Below are positions 7,921 through 16,036 of a stretch of DNA of 35,372 bases, piece by piece. Under the pieces are notes generated by a model. The model ran no database searches, was not told the DNA's origin, and saw nothing but the letters and a program-made list of their open reading frames with translations. The first letter of the stretch is position 1, and the number at the start of each line of letters is the position of its first letter. The DNA comes from Thiopontia sp964415865 (GTDB lineage: Bacteria; Pseudomonadota; Gammaproteobacteria; GCF-002020875). Both the position numbers and the translations under genes were made by a program. The stretch covers positions 1-35,372 of the forward strand of contig CAYQBY010000015.1 in assembly GCA_964415865.1 (NCBI GenBank). Direction: 5' to 3'.

Positions 7921-9261
7921 ATGCTGGATAAAATTGTTATTGCCAACCGCGGCGAAATTGCACTCCGAATTCTTCGTGCCTGCAAGGAGCTGGGAATAAA
8001 AACCGTTGCCGTACACTCAACTGCAGACCACACACAAAAGCATGTGCGTCTGGCAGATGAATCTGTCTGTATAGGACCTCCCTCATCTCTTGAGAGCTAC
8101 CTCAACATACCCGCCATAATCAGCGCGGCCGAGGTGACTGATGCGATGGGTATACATCCTGGATATGGCTTCCTCTCCGAGAACGCAGATTTTGCAGAGA
8201 GAGTAGAACGTAGCGGATTCCGTTTTATCGGCCCCAAGGCAGATACCATCCGGATGATGGGTGACAAGGTTGAGGCAATCAAGGCAATGAAGGGGTCAGG
8301 GGTTCCAACTGTGCCAGGATCTGATGGTCCACTGGGAGATGATGATGCGGCCAATCTGGCGCATGGCAAAAGAATTGGCTACCCAGTCATCATCAAGGCC
8401 GCTGGTGGTGGCGGCGGACGTGGAATGCGTGTTGTCCATAGTGAGGCTACCCTGCTGCAATCCATAACCATGACCAAAACCGAGGCGGCAACCGCTTTTG
8501 ATAATGATGTCGTATACATGGAGAAGTTCCTGGAAAATCCTCGCCATGTAGAGATCCAGGTACTGGCTGATGACCATGGCAATGCAATCCACCTGGGAGA
8601 GAGAGACTGCTCCATGCAGCGTCGCCATCAGAAGGTGGTAGAAGAGGCACCAGCTCCCGGTATTACCGAGGAGCTACGGGCACAGATCGGTGAGCGCTGC
8701 GCAAAAGCGTGTCAGGAGATTGGATATACTGGTGCAGGCACCTTTGAGTTTTTATATGAAAATGGAGAGTTCTACTTTATCGAGATGAACACGCGTGTTC
8801 AGGTAGAGCACCCTGTTACAGAGATGATTACCGGCATTGACATCGTTCGTGAACAGCTACGAATCGCATCAGGAGAACTTCTAAGCTACAAGCAGGAGGA
8901 CATAAAGGTTAGAGGGCACGCAATTGAGTGCCGCATCAATGCAGAGGATGCACACACCTTTATCCCCTCGCCCGGAGAGGTTACTACCTACCACGCCCCC
9001 GGAGGAATTGGGGTCAGGGTTGATTCTCATCTCTACACCGGATACCACGTACCTCCACACTACGATTCCATGATTGGTAAGCTCATCACCTATGGTGAAA
9101 GCAGAGATACCGCTATTGCACGTATGCGCACCGCACTGGATGAGATGGTTATCGGTGGAATTCGCAACAACATTGATCTCCATCGTGACATCATCAGGGA
9201 TGCAAATTTCATCGCAGGTGGGGCAAATATCCACTACCTGGAAAAGAAGCTGGATCTATAG
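7921..9261 (+). CDS. accC: Biotin carboxylase of acetyl-CoA carboxylase
   Basis: AccC is the ATP-grasp enzyme that carboxylates biotin on AccB. The protein has 446 residues from the ATG at 7921 (MLDKIVIANRGEIALRIL), preceded by AAAGGGATC. An in-frame TTG at 7900 is possible but less likely. Family motifs are present in order: GIHPGYGFLSENADFA, the glycine-rich ATP loop KAAGGGGGRGMR, the catalytic segment HVEIQVLADDHGNAIHLGERDCSMQRRHQKVVEEAP, quoted here only by its known blocks HVEIQVLAD and ERDCSMQRRHQK, and FIEMNTRVQVEHPVTEMITG. It forms an operon with accB, and prmA follows after 13 bp. Confidence 0.98.
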   Translation: MLDKIVIANRGEIALRILRACKELGIKTVAVHSTADHTQKHVRLADESVCIGPPSSLESYLNIPAIISAAEVTDAMGIHPGYGFLSENADFAERVERSGFRFIGPKADTIRMMGDKVEAIKAMKGSGVPTVPGSDGPLGDDDAANLAHGKRIGYPVIIKAAGGGGGRGMRVVHSEATLLQSITMTKTEAATAFDNDVVYMEKFLENPRHVEIQVLADDHGNAIHLGERDCSMQRRHQKVVEEAPAPGITEELRAQIGERCAKACQEIGYTGAGTFEFLYENGEFYFIEMNTRVQVEHPVTEMITGIDIVREQLRIASGELLSYKQEDIKVRGHAIECRINAEDAHTFIPSPGEVTTYHAPGGIGVRVDSHLYTGYHVPPHYDSMIGKLITYGESRDTAIARMRTALDEMVIGGIRNNIDLHRDIIRDANFIAGGANIHYLEKKLDL

Positions 9262-9274
9262 CCAGGAGAGCTAA

Positions 9275-10156
9275 TTGTCCTGGTTTCAGACTAGAGTTAC
9301 CGTCGACAAGAAGGCGGCAGAGTCACTATCAGATCTACTCTCAGATCTTGGCGCAGCCTCTGTAACCTTTGAGGATGCAGAGGATCAGCCCCTGCTTGAA
9401 CCTGCGCCTGGTGAGACTCCTCTCTGGAAAAAAATTGATGTAGTTGGACTATTTGATGCAAAGCTCAGCCAGGAGCTGATATCGATTGCGCTCTCCCAAC
9501 AACTTACTGAAGAGCAGATCTCTACTCTGACTATCTCCGATCTTGAGGAGCAGAACTGGGTCCGTGCATGGATGGATGATTTTCACCCCATGAGATTCGG
9601 CCAAAGGGTGTGGATTATTCCATCATGGAGTGACCCAATTGATGATGATGGCATCAATATCATGCTGGATCCAGGGCTTGCCTTTGGTACCGGCACTCAC
9701 CCTACTACAGCCCTCTGTATGGAGTGGCTTGATGCTAACCCCCCTACAGAGAAAAGTGTTATTGATTATGGATGTGGCTCTGGCATTCTTGCCATTACTG
9801 CTGCAAAACTTGGGGCATCATCAGTTCACTGTGTAGATACTGACCCCCAGGCTCTTACAGCCACCCTTGATAATGGTGAGAAAAATGGGGTTACCTCAAT
9901 CCTGAAGAGTTACCTGCCTGATGATTTTCCAGCTGAGGAACAGGCTGATCTTCTAATTGCCAATATTCTGGCAGGGCCACTCATTGAGCTTGCCCCCAAA
10001 CTTGTGAAACATGTGAAACCCGGTGGCGACATAGTACTCTCTGGCATTCTCAGAGAGCAGGCTAATGAACTCATTTCCGTATACAGCCAGTGGTTTGAGA
10101 TGAACCCCCCGACTTTTCAGCAGGAGTGGGGCAGAATTGATGGCAGCAGAAGATAA
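9275..10156 (+). CDS. prmA: Ribosomal protein L11 methyltransferase
   Basis: PrmA is the SAM-dependent enzyme that trimethylates ribosomal protein L11. The 293 residues equal the E. coli length. The N-terminal substrate-recognition domain contains WVRAWMDDFHPMRFG. The methyltransferase domain contains LDPGLAFGTGTHPTT, VIDYGCGSGILAI (SAM motif I) and ANILAGPL (catalytic motif). The start is a TTG at 9275, supported by AGGAG six bases upstream and by alignment of SWFQTRV with the family N-terminus. The accC-prmA adjacency is common in this class of bacteria. Confidence 0.96.
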   Translation: MSWFQTRVTVDKKAAESLSDLLSDLGAASVTFEDAEDQPLLEPAPGETPLWKKIDVVGLFDAKLSQELISIALSQQLTEEQISTLTISDLEEQNWVRAWMDDFHPMRFGQRVWIIPSWSDPIDDDGINIMLDPGLAFGTGTHPTTALCMEWLDANPPTEKSVIDYGCGSGILAITAAKLGASSVHCVDTDPQALTATLDNGEKNGVTSILKSYLPDDFPAEEQADLLIANILAGPLIELAPKLVKHVKPGGDIVLSGILREQANELISVYSQWFEMNPPTFQQEWGRIDGSRR

Positions 10157-10272
10157 GAGCGCATATAGGGGCAATTAAGAGAGATGATTCAGGGGTCGAA
10201 GCTATCGACTGGGGAGCAAAACGAGAGTATCATCTGCCTCCTTTTTAAGCACGTCATAAACCCTTTGATATC

Positions 10273-11241
10273 ATGCAGATCGGCCCTTACAAACTGAAGA
10301 ACAATCTTGTGCTGGCGCCAATGGCGGGAGTGACCGATCGTCCATTCCGCCAACTCTGCCGCAGTTTAGGGGCAGGTATGGCTGTTTCCGAGATGGTCTC
10401 TTCAAACTCACTGCTATGGGGCAGCGCAAAGACTAAACGACGTGCTGACCACACCGGAGAGGAGGAACCACGCTCCGTACAGATAATGGGGGCAGACCCT
10501 GAGATGATGGCAGAGGCTGCGAAATATAATGCCGATAATGGTGCCCAGATTATCGATATCAATATGGGATGCCCGGCAAAAAAAGTCTGTAATGTAGCTG
10601 CTGGATCTGCCTTGATGAGGAATGAGAATCTGGTTGAGGAGATTCTAAATGCAGTAATTCGGGCTGTGGATGTCCCCGTTACTCTTAAAATACGTACTGG
10701 ATGGGACAGTGAGAGCCGTAATGGTCTGCAGATTGCAAAAATTGCCGAGAGCGCTGGAGTTCAGGCACTTGCTGTACATGGACGTACTCGTGCTGATGGC
10801 TATAGTGGGGATGCTGAATATGAGACTATCGCCACTATTAAGCAGTCCATCCAGATCCCTGTTATCGCCAATGGTGACATCACCTCACCTCAAAAAGCAG
10901 CTGAGGTACTAGGCAAGACCGGAGCAGATGGACTGATGGTTGGAAGAGCCGCACAGGGGAGACCGTGGATTTTTCGCTCTATTCTCCACTACCTGGAGTC
11001 TGGTGAGATGCTACCTGATCCAGAAAATAGTGAGATTCGTGATCTTTTGATTGATCACCTTAAAAACCTCTATGAATTCTACGGAGAGCATACTGGTGTT
11101 CGGGTTGCCCGCAAACACATCTCCTGGTACAGCAAAGGGCAACACCATGGGGCATCATTCAGACAACGGGTAAATCAGGTTGAAACTGCTGAAGAGCAGC
11201 TACGCATGACTAATGATTTTTTTGAGGAGCTAGCTGCGTGA
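10273..11241 (+). CDS. dusB: tRNA-dihydrouridine synthase B
   Basis: DusB is the FMN enzyme that reduces specific D-loop uridines of tRNA. The 322-residue TIM-barrel protein shows LAPMAGVTDRPFRQLCR, DINMGCPAKKVCN with the catalytic cysteine, VTLKIRTGWD, VHGRTRADGYSG, IPVIANGDI and GADGLMVGRAAQGRPW. The C-terminal helical domain has VRVARKHISWYSKG. Its stop overlaps the GTG start of fis by 4 bases, the same dusB-fis arrangement known from enteric bacteria, where it is growth-rate controlled. The 116-bp gap upstream holds no clear promoter that I can certify. Confidence 0.97.
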   Translation: MQIGPYKLKNNLVLAPMAGVTDRPFRQLCRSLGAGMAVSEMVSSNSLLWGSAKTKRRADHTGEEEPRSVQIMGADPEMMAEAAKYNADNGAQIIDINMGCPAKKVCNVAAGSALMRNENLVEEILNAVIRAVDVPVTLKIRTGWDSESRNGLQIAKIAESAGVQALAVHGRTRADGYSGDAEYETIATIKQSIQIPVIANGDITSPQKAAEVLGKTGADGLMVGRAAQGRPWIFRSILHYLESGEMLPDPENSEIRDLLIDHLKNLYEFYGEHTGVRVARKHISWYSKGQHHGASFRQRVNQVETAEEQLRMTNDFFEELAA

Positions 11242-11498
11242 GTAATATAAATGACAAGTGTGCCTCTTTTCGTGCCTGCATACGTGGCAACCTGGAGGAG
11301 TTTTTTGAACAGTTGGATGGGGCTGAACCAACCGACCTCTATCAACGTATTCTCGATCAGATGGAACAGCCGCTATTGGAACTTACTCTGCAGCAGTGTA
11401 ATGGAAACCAGTCCAGGGCAGCCAAAATGCTGGGGATCAATCGCAACACTCTGAAGAAAAAAATTGTACAACACGACATCAAAGACGGCGGCAAGTGA
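11238..11498 (+). CDS. fis: DNA-binding protein Fis
   Basis: Fis is a homodimeric nucleoid-associated protein that bends DNA and activates rRNA and tRNA promoters. This 86-residue version has the conserved C-terminal helix-turn-helix: PLLELTLQQCNGNQSRAAKMLGINRNTLKKKI, of which NQSRAAKMLGINRNTLKKK is diagnostic. The N-terminal arm (about 1-40) is divergent from the E. coli protein, as is usual outside enterics. It starts at a GTG that overlaps the dusB stop (GTGA), indicating translational coupling. Confidence 0.94.
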   Translation: MSNINDKCASFRACIRGNLEEFFEQLDGAEPTDLYQRILDQMEQPLLELTLQQCNGNQSRAAKMLGINRNTLKKKIVQHDIKDGGK

Positions 11499-11537
11499 CT
11501 GCTCCGCATCCTCACTAAATCATCAAGGATAGAAGAA

Positions 11538-13094
11538 ATGAAAATTACACGTGCATTGATCAGTGTCTCTGATAAAACCGGAATTGTAGAGTTTGCCCAA
11601 CAGCTGATTCAACATGGGGTTGAGATACTCTCTACAGGTGGAACTGCGAAACTGCTCTCTGCAAACGACATCAATGTTACAGAGGTATCCGACTATACCG
11701 GATTTCCTGAGATGATGGATGGACGAGTCAAGACTCTGCACCCAAAGGTACATGGCGGACTGCTTGGGCGTCGTGGTGTAGATGATGAGATCATGGAGCA
11801 GCATGAAATCCCGCCTATTGATCTTGTGGTGGTTAATCTATATCCATTTGAACAGACAGTTGCCAATCCTGATTGTGATCTTCCAACAGCAATCGAAAAT
11901 ATCGACATAGGTGGCCCAACAATGTTGCGTGCTGCTGCAAAAAATAATGCTGCTGTTACTGTTGTTGTGGATGCTGGTGATTATGAGAGAGTTCTCCAGG
12001 AGATGGCTGACAATAGCGGCTCTGTTAGTGATGCAACCCGCTTTGATCTTGCGGTAAAAACCTATGAGCACACCGCACACTATGATGGTGCCATTGCAAA
12101 CTATCTTGGAAAAATTGGCAGTGGCGGAGAGAAAGCAAGCTTTCCTCGCACCTTTAACAGCCAGTACATCAAGACCCAGGAGATGCGCTATGGCGAGAAC
12201 CCTCACCAGAAAGCAGCCTTCTTTGTTGAGGCCAATGCTACCGAGGGATCAATTTCTACTGCAACCCAGATCCAGGGCAAGGAGCTCTCCTACAATAATA
12301 TTGGAGATACAGATGCGGCTCTGGAGTGTGTCAAGCAGTTTGATGAGTCGCCTGCATGCGTTATTGTAAAGCATGCCAACCCCTGTGGCGTTGCCCATGG
12401 TGAAAACCTTCTGGAGGCTTATGACCGAGCCTATGCAACCGACCCTGAATCTGCCTTTGGTGGCATCATAGCCTTCAACCAACCCCTGGATGCCGAGGCT
12501 GCACGAGCAATTATTGATCGTCAGTTTGTTGAGGTCATTATTGCCCCTGCCGTTACTGACGAGGCTGTTGCAGTAGTAAGCGAGAAGAAGAATGTGCGTC
12601 TACTGGTCTCCGGATCATGGGCTGAGGATCAACAGAGGCTTGATATGAAGCGGGTAAATGGAGGGCTATTGGTGCAGGATGCCGACCTACTATTGACCAA
12701 TGAGATAACTGTTGCAACCAAGCGTGCACCTAATGAGCAGGAGATGAGTGATCTCATCTTCAGCTGGAAGGTGGCCAAATTTGTTAAATCAAACGCCATT
12801 GTTTACGGTAAAAACAACATGACCATTGGTGTTGGTGCAGGCCAGATGAGCCGCATCAACTCAGCCCGTATTGCCGGTATCAAGGCAGAACATGCAGGGC
12901 TCGAGGTTCCAGGATCAGTAATGGCCTCTGATGCATTCTTCCCATTCAGGGACGGCATTGATGCAGCTCATGAGGCTGGTATCAGAGCAGTAATTCAGCC
13001 CGGCGGATCAATGCGTGATGATGAGGTTATTGCAGCAGCAGATGAGCATGGTATGGCAATGGTATTTACTGGAATGCGTCACTTTCGTCATTAA
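11538..13094 (+). CDS. purH: Bifunctional AICAR transformylase / IMP cyclohydrolase
   Basis: PurH catalyses the last two steps of IMP synthesis. The 518-residue protein has the N-terminal cyclohydrolase domain (about 1-195; ALISVSDKTGIVEFA, STGGTAKLL, DGRVKTLHPKVHGGLLGRR). The C-terminal transformylase domain contains MRYGENPHQKAAFF, CVIVKHANPCGVA and the terminal region around SDAFFPFRDGID and QPGGSMRDDEVI. AAGGATAG precedes the ATG. purD follows after 24 bp in the usual purH-purD operon. I found no purine riboswitch or clear PurR operator in the 39-bp gap before it. Confidence 0.98.
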   Translation: MKITRALISVSDKTGIVEFAQQLIQHGVEILSTGGTAKLLSANDINVTEVSDYTGFPEMMDGRVKTLHPKVHGGLLGRRGVDDEIMEQHEIPPIDLVVVNLYPFEQTVANPDCDLPTAIENIDIGGPTMLRAAAKNNAAVTVVVDAGDYERVLQEMADNSGSVSDATRFDLAVKTYEHTAHYDGAIANYLGKIGSGGEKASFPRTFNSQYIKTQEMRYGENPHQKAAFFVEANATEGSISTATQIQGKELSYNNIGDTDAALECVKQFDESPACVIVKHANPCGVAHGENLLEAYDRAYATDPESAFGGIIAFNQPLDAEAARAIIDRQFVEVIIAPAVTDEAVAVVSEKKNVRLLVSGSWAEDQQRLDMKRVNGGLLVQDADLLLTNEITVATKRAPNEQEMSDLIFSWKVAKFVKSNAIVYGKNNMTIGVGAGQMSRINSARIAGIKAEHAGLEVPGSVMASDAFFPFRDGIDAAHEAGIRAVIQPGGSMRDDEVIAAADEHGMAMVFTGMRHFRH

Positions 13095-13118
13095 AATATA
13101 ATTTTTCGAGATAAAGAA

Positions 13119-14411
13119 ATGAAAGTATTGGTAATTGGAAGTGGTGGTCGTGAACATGCTCTGGCCTGGAAGGCGGCCCAGAACCATGAGGTTGCAACCG
13201 TATATGTGGCCCCTGGTAATGCTGGTACCTCACTTGAAGATAAGATAGAGAATATCGCCATCGGTGCCGAGGCAATAGATGAGCTGATTGAGTTCGCCAA
13301 AACAGAATCCATTGATCTCACAATTGTTGGGCCCGAGGCACCACTGGTGCTTGGTGCAGTAGATCAGTTCCAGCAGCATGGATTGCGCTGCTTTGGACCC
13401 AGCAAAGGGGCTGCTCAACTGGAGGGTTCCAAATCATTTACCAAAGACTTCCTTGCCCGTCACAATATCCCGACTGCTGCCTATGGCAATTTCACTGATC
13501 TTGATGAGGCACTGGAGTACCTACAACAGGTTGGGGCCCCAATTGTTATCAAGGCCGATGGTCTGGCTGCTGGAAAAGGGGTAATCCTGGCACATACCAT
13601 TGCCGAGGCTGAGGCTGCTGTGCGTGACATGCTGGCTGGAAACGCCTTCGGAGATGCTGGTCACAAGGTTGTGATTGAGGAGTTCCTCACTGGAGAGGAG
13701 GCAAGCTTTATCGTAATTGCCGATGGCAAGAATATTCTGCCAATGGCCACATCACAGGACCACAAGGCTAGGGATAATGGTGACAAAGGTCCAAATACTG
13801 GCGGTATGGGTGCCTACTCCCCTGCCCCTGTTGTAACTCAGGATATATATGATCAGGTCATGGAACAGGTCATTATTCCAACAGTCGAAGGAATGGCTGC
13901 AGAAGGAAACCCGTTTACCGGCTTCCTCTATGCTGGCCTGATGATTGATGAGGACGGCAACTCCAAGGTTCTGGAGTACAACGTTCGCTTTGGAGATCCT
14001 GAGACCCAACCCATAATGATGCGCCTGCAATCCGATCTGGTATCACTCTGTAATGCCGCTATTGATCAGCAGCTTGATCAGATTGAGACCAAATGGGATC
14101 CACGCCCATCACTTGGCGTTGTTCTGGCTGCAGGGGGATATCCTGAAAGTTACGAAAAAGGTGACCCCATCTCCGGCCTTCCCGAAGAGTCAGCAAATGA
14201 CCAGAAAGTATTCCATGCGGGTACTGCTGAAAGTAATGGAGAGGTTGTAACTGCAGGTGGCCGTGTACTTTGTGCCTGCGCACTTGGGGAAAGTGTCTCT
14301 GATGCACAACAGAAGGCTTACTCCCTTGCTAGTCAGATCAAGTGGAACGGTATCTACTATCGAACCGATATTGGCTATCGCGCCATTGCACGCGAACTAT
14401 CAAACCAGTAA
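13119..14411 (+). CDS. purD: Phosphoribosylamine-glycine ligase (GARS)
   Basis: PurD joins glycine to phosphoribosylamine in the second step of purine synthesis. The 430-residue ATP-grasp protein shows MKVLVIGSGGREHALAWK, VGPEAPLVLG, IKADGLAAGKGV, the segment SQDHKARDNGDKGPNTGGMG, VLEYNVRFGDPETQ and the C-terminal GIYYRTDIGYRA. The gene overlaps the oppositely oriented MFS gene by 37 bp at its 3' end. That leaves no room for a terminator between them, so the purD transcript must run into the antisense strand of the MFS gene. Confidence 0.98.
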   Translation: MKVLVIGSGGREHALAWKAAQNHEVATVYVAPGNAGTSLEDKIENIAIGAEAIDELIEFAKTESIDLTIVGPEAPLVLGAVDQFQQHGLRCFGPSKGAAQLEGSKSFTKDFLARHNIPTAAYGNFTDLDEALEYLQQVGAPIVIKADGLAAGKGVILAHTIAEAEAAVRDMLAGNAFGDAGHKVVIEEFLTGEEASFIVIADGKNILPMATSQDHKARDNGDKGPNTGGMGAYSPAPVVTQDIYDQVMEQVIIPTVEGMAAEGNPFTGFLYAGLMIDEDGNSKVLEYNVRFGDPETQPIMMRLQSDLVSLCNAAIDQQLDQIETKWDPRPSLGVVLAAGGYPESYEKGDPISGLPEESANDQKVFHAGTAESNGEVVTAGGRVLCACALGESVSDAQQKAYSLASQIKWNGIYYRTDIGYRAIARELSNQ

Positions 14412-15619
14412 CGCATAGAACCAAAGCCTCCCAACAAGGCAAACATAGTGACTGCTGTCTGGATGCCAACAATCTCAGCCAGCACACCAGCAGTAATACT
14501 GCCGATGGGCGCCATACCCACAAAAATAACAGAAAACAGTGACATTACCCGCCCCCTCAGGTGGTCCTCAACCCTTACCTGAATCTCTGCATTGGTGGTT
14601 GCAATAACTGTGGTAACAGAGAACCCGGCAACCACCAGAACCGGGATTGCCAACCATACTGTTGGCAACTCAAGAGCGAGCACCTCAAATATATTTTCAC
14701 TCTGGGCAAATAGAATCAATGCTACTGCTGCCAACATGCCCGAGCGTGCTATGACAGGAGAAAGTGGTGCGGAACCGGTGCGACGTGCCAGATTAAGTGC
14801 ACCAACAACAGAGCCAATTCCTGCTGATGAGAGCAACAACCCAAGAGTCTCAGGCCCTCCACCAAACTGACGATCCGCAAAAACCGGCATCAGCACGATA
14901 AATGCTGTCCCCATCATACTGACCGCCCCCACATGAATAAGTGCAGATCTAATTCCACTATGACTCCAGGCATAGGAGACACCCTCTCTCAGAGATTCCA
15001 TATTACCGGCACCACGAACCCTGCCTGTTGATGTTGCCGGAAGGCGCATAGTTAACAACACAAACAGCAATACAAAATAACTGGCTCCATTCAGGGCAAA
15101 AAGATGACCCTCGCTCCAACTAAGCAATAACACCCCAGCCAGCGCAGGGCCAATAAACCTGGCCACATTAAAGGCACCAGAGTTCAGCCCGACAGCATTG
15201 GATAATTCCTCCTTGGGAACCAGGTCAGCCAACATCGATTGGCGTACCGGCATATCAATTGCTTGGGTTATCCCCAAAAAGAAGACGATCAACAGAATAT
15301 GCCATACCTCAACCTGCCCACTAAGTGCCAGATAGGACAGCAAAAATGCCATCACCATGGCAAATCCCTGTGACCCTATCATAAGGTGTCGGCGTGAAAC
15401 ATGATCTGCCAAAACCCCACCAAAGAGCCCAAATAGCAAGACCGGAAGCAGCAAAGTGAAATGTACCAGCCCCAACATAAAGCTAGACTGAGTCATACTA
15501 TAGACTAACCATGATTGCGCCACATTGGCCATCTGGGTGCCGTGCAGAGAGATCAGCTGCCCCGCAAAGTAGCGCCGATAGTTGGGGTTACGCAAAGAGC
15601 GAGTCAGATTGTTCCACAT
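14375..15619 (-). CDS. MFS family exporter (MFS_3-like)
   Basis: This 414-residue major facilitator protein has about 12 hydrophobic helices. The opening NPNYRRYFAGQLISLHGTQM followed by SWLVYSMTQSS is typical of the MFS_3/EntS-like group of drug or siderophore exporters, and FGLFGGVLADHVSRRHLM fits the MFS loop 2-3 signature. The substrate cannot be told. I start it at the ATG at 15619 (MWNNLTRSLRNPNY); an in-frame TTG seven codons upstream lies inside a strong hairpin. No good ribosome binding site is seen because a T-tract directly precedes the ATG. Its 3' end overlaps purD by 37 bp. It lies downstream of a small membrane-protein gene on the same strand. Confidence 0.85.
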   Translation of the reverse strand: MWNNLTRSLRNPNYRRYFAGQLISLHGTQMANVAQSWLVYSMTQSSFMLGLVHFTLLLPVLLFGLFGGVLADHVSRRHLMIGSQGFAMVMAFLLSYLALSGQVEVWHILLIVFFLGITQAIDMPVRQSMLADLVPKEELSNAVGLNSGAFNVARFIGPALAGVLLLSWSEGHLFALNGASYFVLLFVLLTMRLPATSTGRVRGAGNMESLREGVSYAWSHSGIRSALIHVGAVSMMGTAFIVLMPVFADRQFGGGPETLGLLLSSAGIGSVVGALNLARRTGSAPLSPVIARSGMLAAVALILFAQSENIFEVLALELPTVWLAIPVLVVAGFSVTTVIATTNAEIQVRVEDHLRGRVMSLFSVIFVGMAPIGSITAGVLAEIVGIQTAVTMFALLGGFGSMRYWFDSSRAMAR

Positions 15620-15703
15620 AAAAAATAAGAAGACCCCCAAAGGAAGGGGGGACCTACGAAAGAAGGAGGAGGTTCTTTTTCGAAGGAAATCCTCTGGGGG
15701 TCT
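15620..15703 (-). terminator. Inverted repeat with T-tract before the MFS start: terminator or attenuator
   Basis: On the minus strand AGACCCCCAGAGGA (15703-15690) pairs at 13 of 14 positions with TCCTTTGGGGGTCT (15644-15631), followed by a T-rich tract (15630-15620) ending exactly at the MFS ATG. Inside, a CCCCC stretch (within 15645-15650) can also pair with the same GGGGG, and an A/G-rich arm can pair with a C/T-rich arm. It can end the transcript of the 61-residue gene upstream. Because the start codon abuts it, it could equally act as a leader attenuator for the exporter. Confidence 0.7.
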
Positions 15704-15737
15704 AGGCGATCTATTATATTAGTATTCTCTTAAGTAG

Positions 15738-15923
15738 TCAATCGCTATCTAGCACTTTTTCCTCTGCAACCATTTTGTTCAGAGGAAGATCCTCATCTTG
15801 CAAGAAGCTGCGACGAATCCCGCAACACCCTTTTGGATGGGTGTTGATGTACCATAAAAACAACCAGATAACGACCATTCCAGTGCCAGCCACCACCAGC
15901 GCATCAGTCAGTGTTATTTCCAT
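15738..15923 (-). CDS. Small single-span membrane protein of unknown function
   Basis: I do not recognise this 61-residue protein. It has one hydrophobic helix (about 7-29: DALVVAGTGMVVIWLFLWYI) followed by a cytoplasmic-looking tail with a CC pair (HPKGCCGIRRSF) and an acidic end. The ATG at 15923 directly follows GGGGGGAG, a strong ribosome site; two TTG codons upstream are in frame but less likely. The helix resembles loosely those of small subunits such as OadG, but length and tail give no firm family. It is divergent from the sensor kinase at 16037 and precedes the MFS gene on the same strand. Confidence 0.6.
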   Translation of the reverse strand: MEITLTDALVVAGTGMVVIWLFLWYINTHPKGCCGIRRSFLQDEDLPLNKMVAEEKVLDSD

Positions 15924-15999
15924 CACTCCCCCCAACAAACAGTCATTAGTTTTTCTTATACGATAAACAGTCAGGCATTGATCCTAGCATATAAGATAC

Positions 16000-16015
16000 A
16001 TCTGTTACTACAGAT
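16000..16015. promoter_or_regulatory. Dyad upstream of the hybrid kinase gene
   Basis: ATCTGT (16000-16005) and ACAGAT (16010-16015) form a perfect inverted repeat around TACT, 22 bp before the kinase ATG. It could be an operator, but only position and symmetry support this. It does not match the palindrome at 19482-19503. Confidence 0.3.
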
Positions 16016-16036
16016 AATTACAGCTAAATATCGTCA

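Noticed and set aside
10182..10235. AGATGAT/ATCATCT inverted repeat before dusB
   Set aside because: Seven bases with a 40-base loop is near what chance gives, and no further symmetry supports it.
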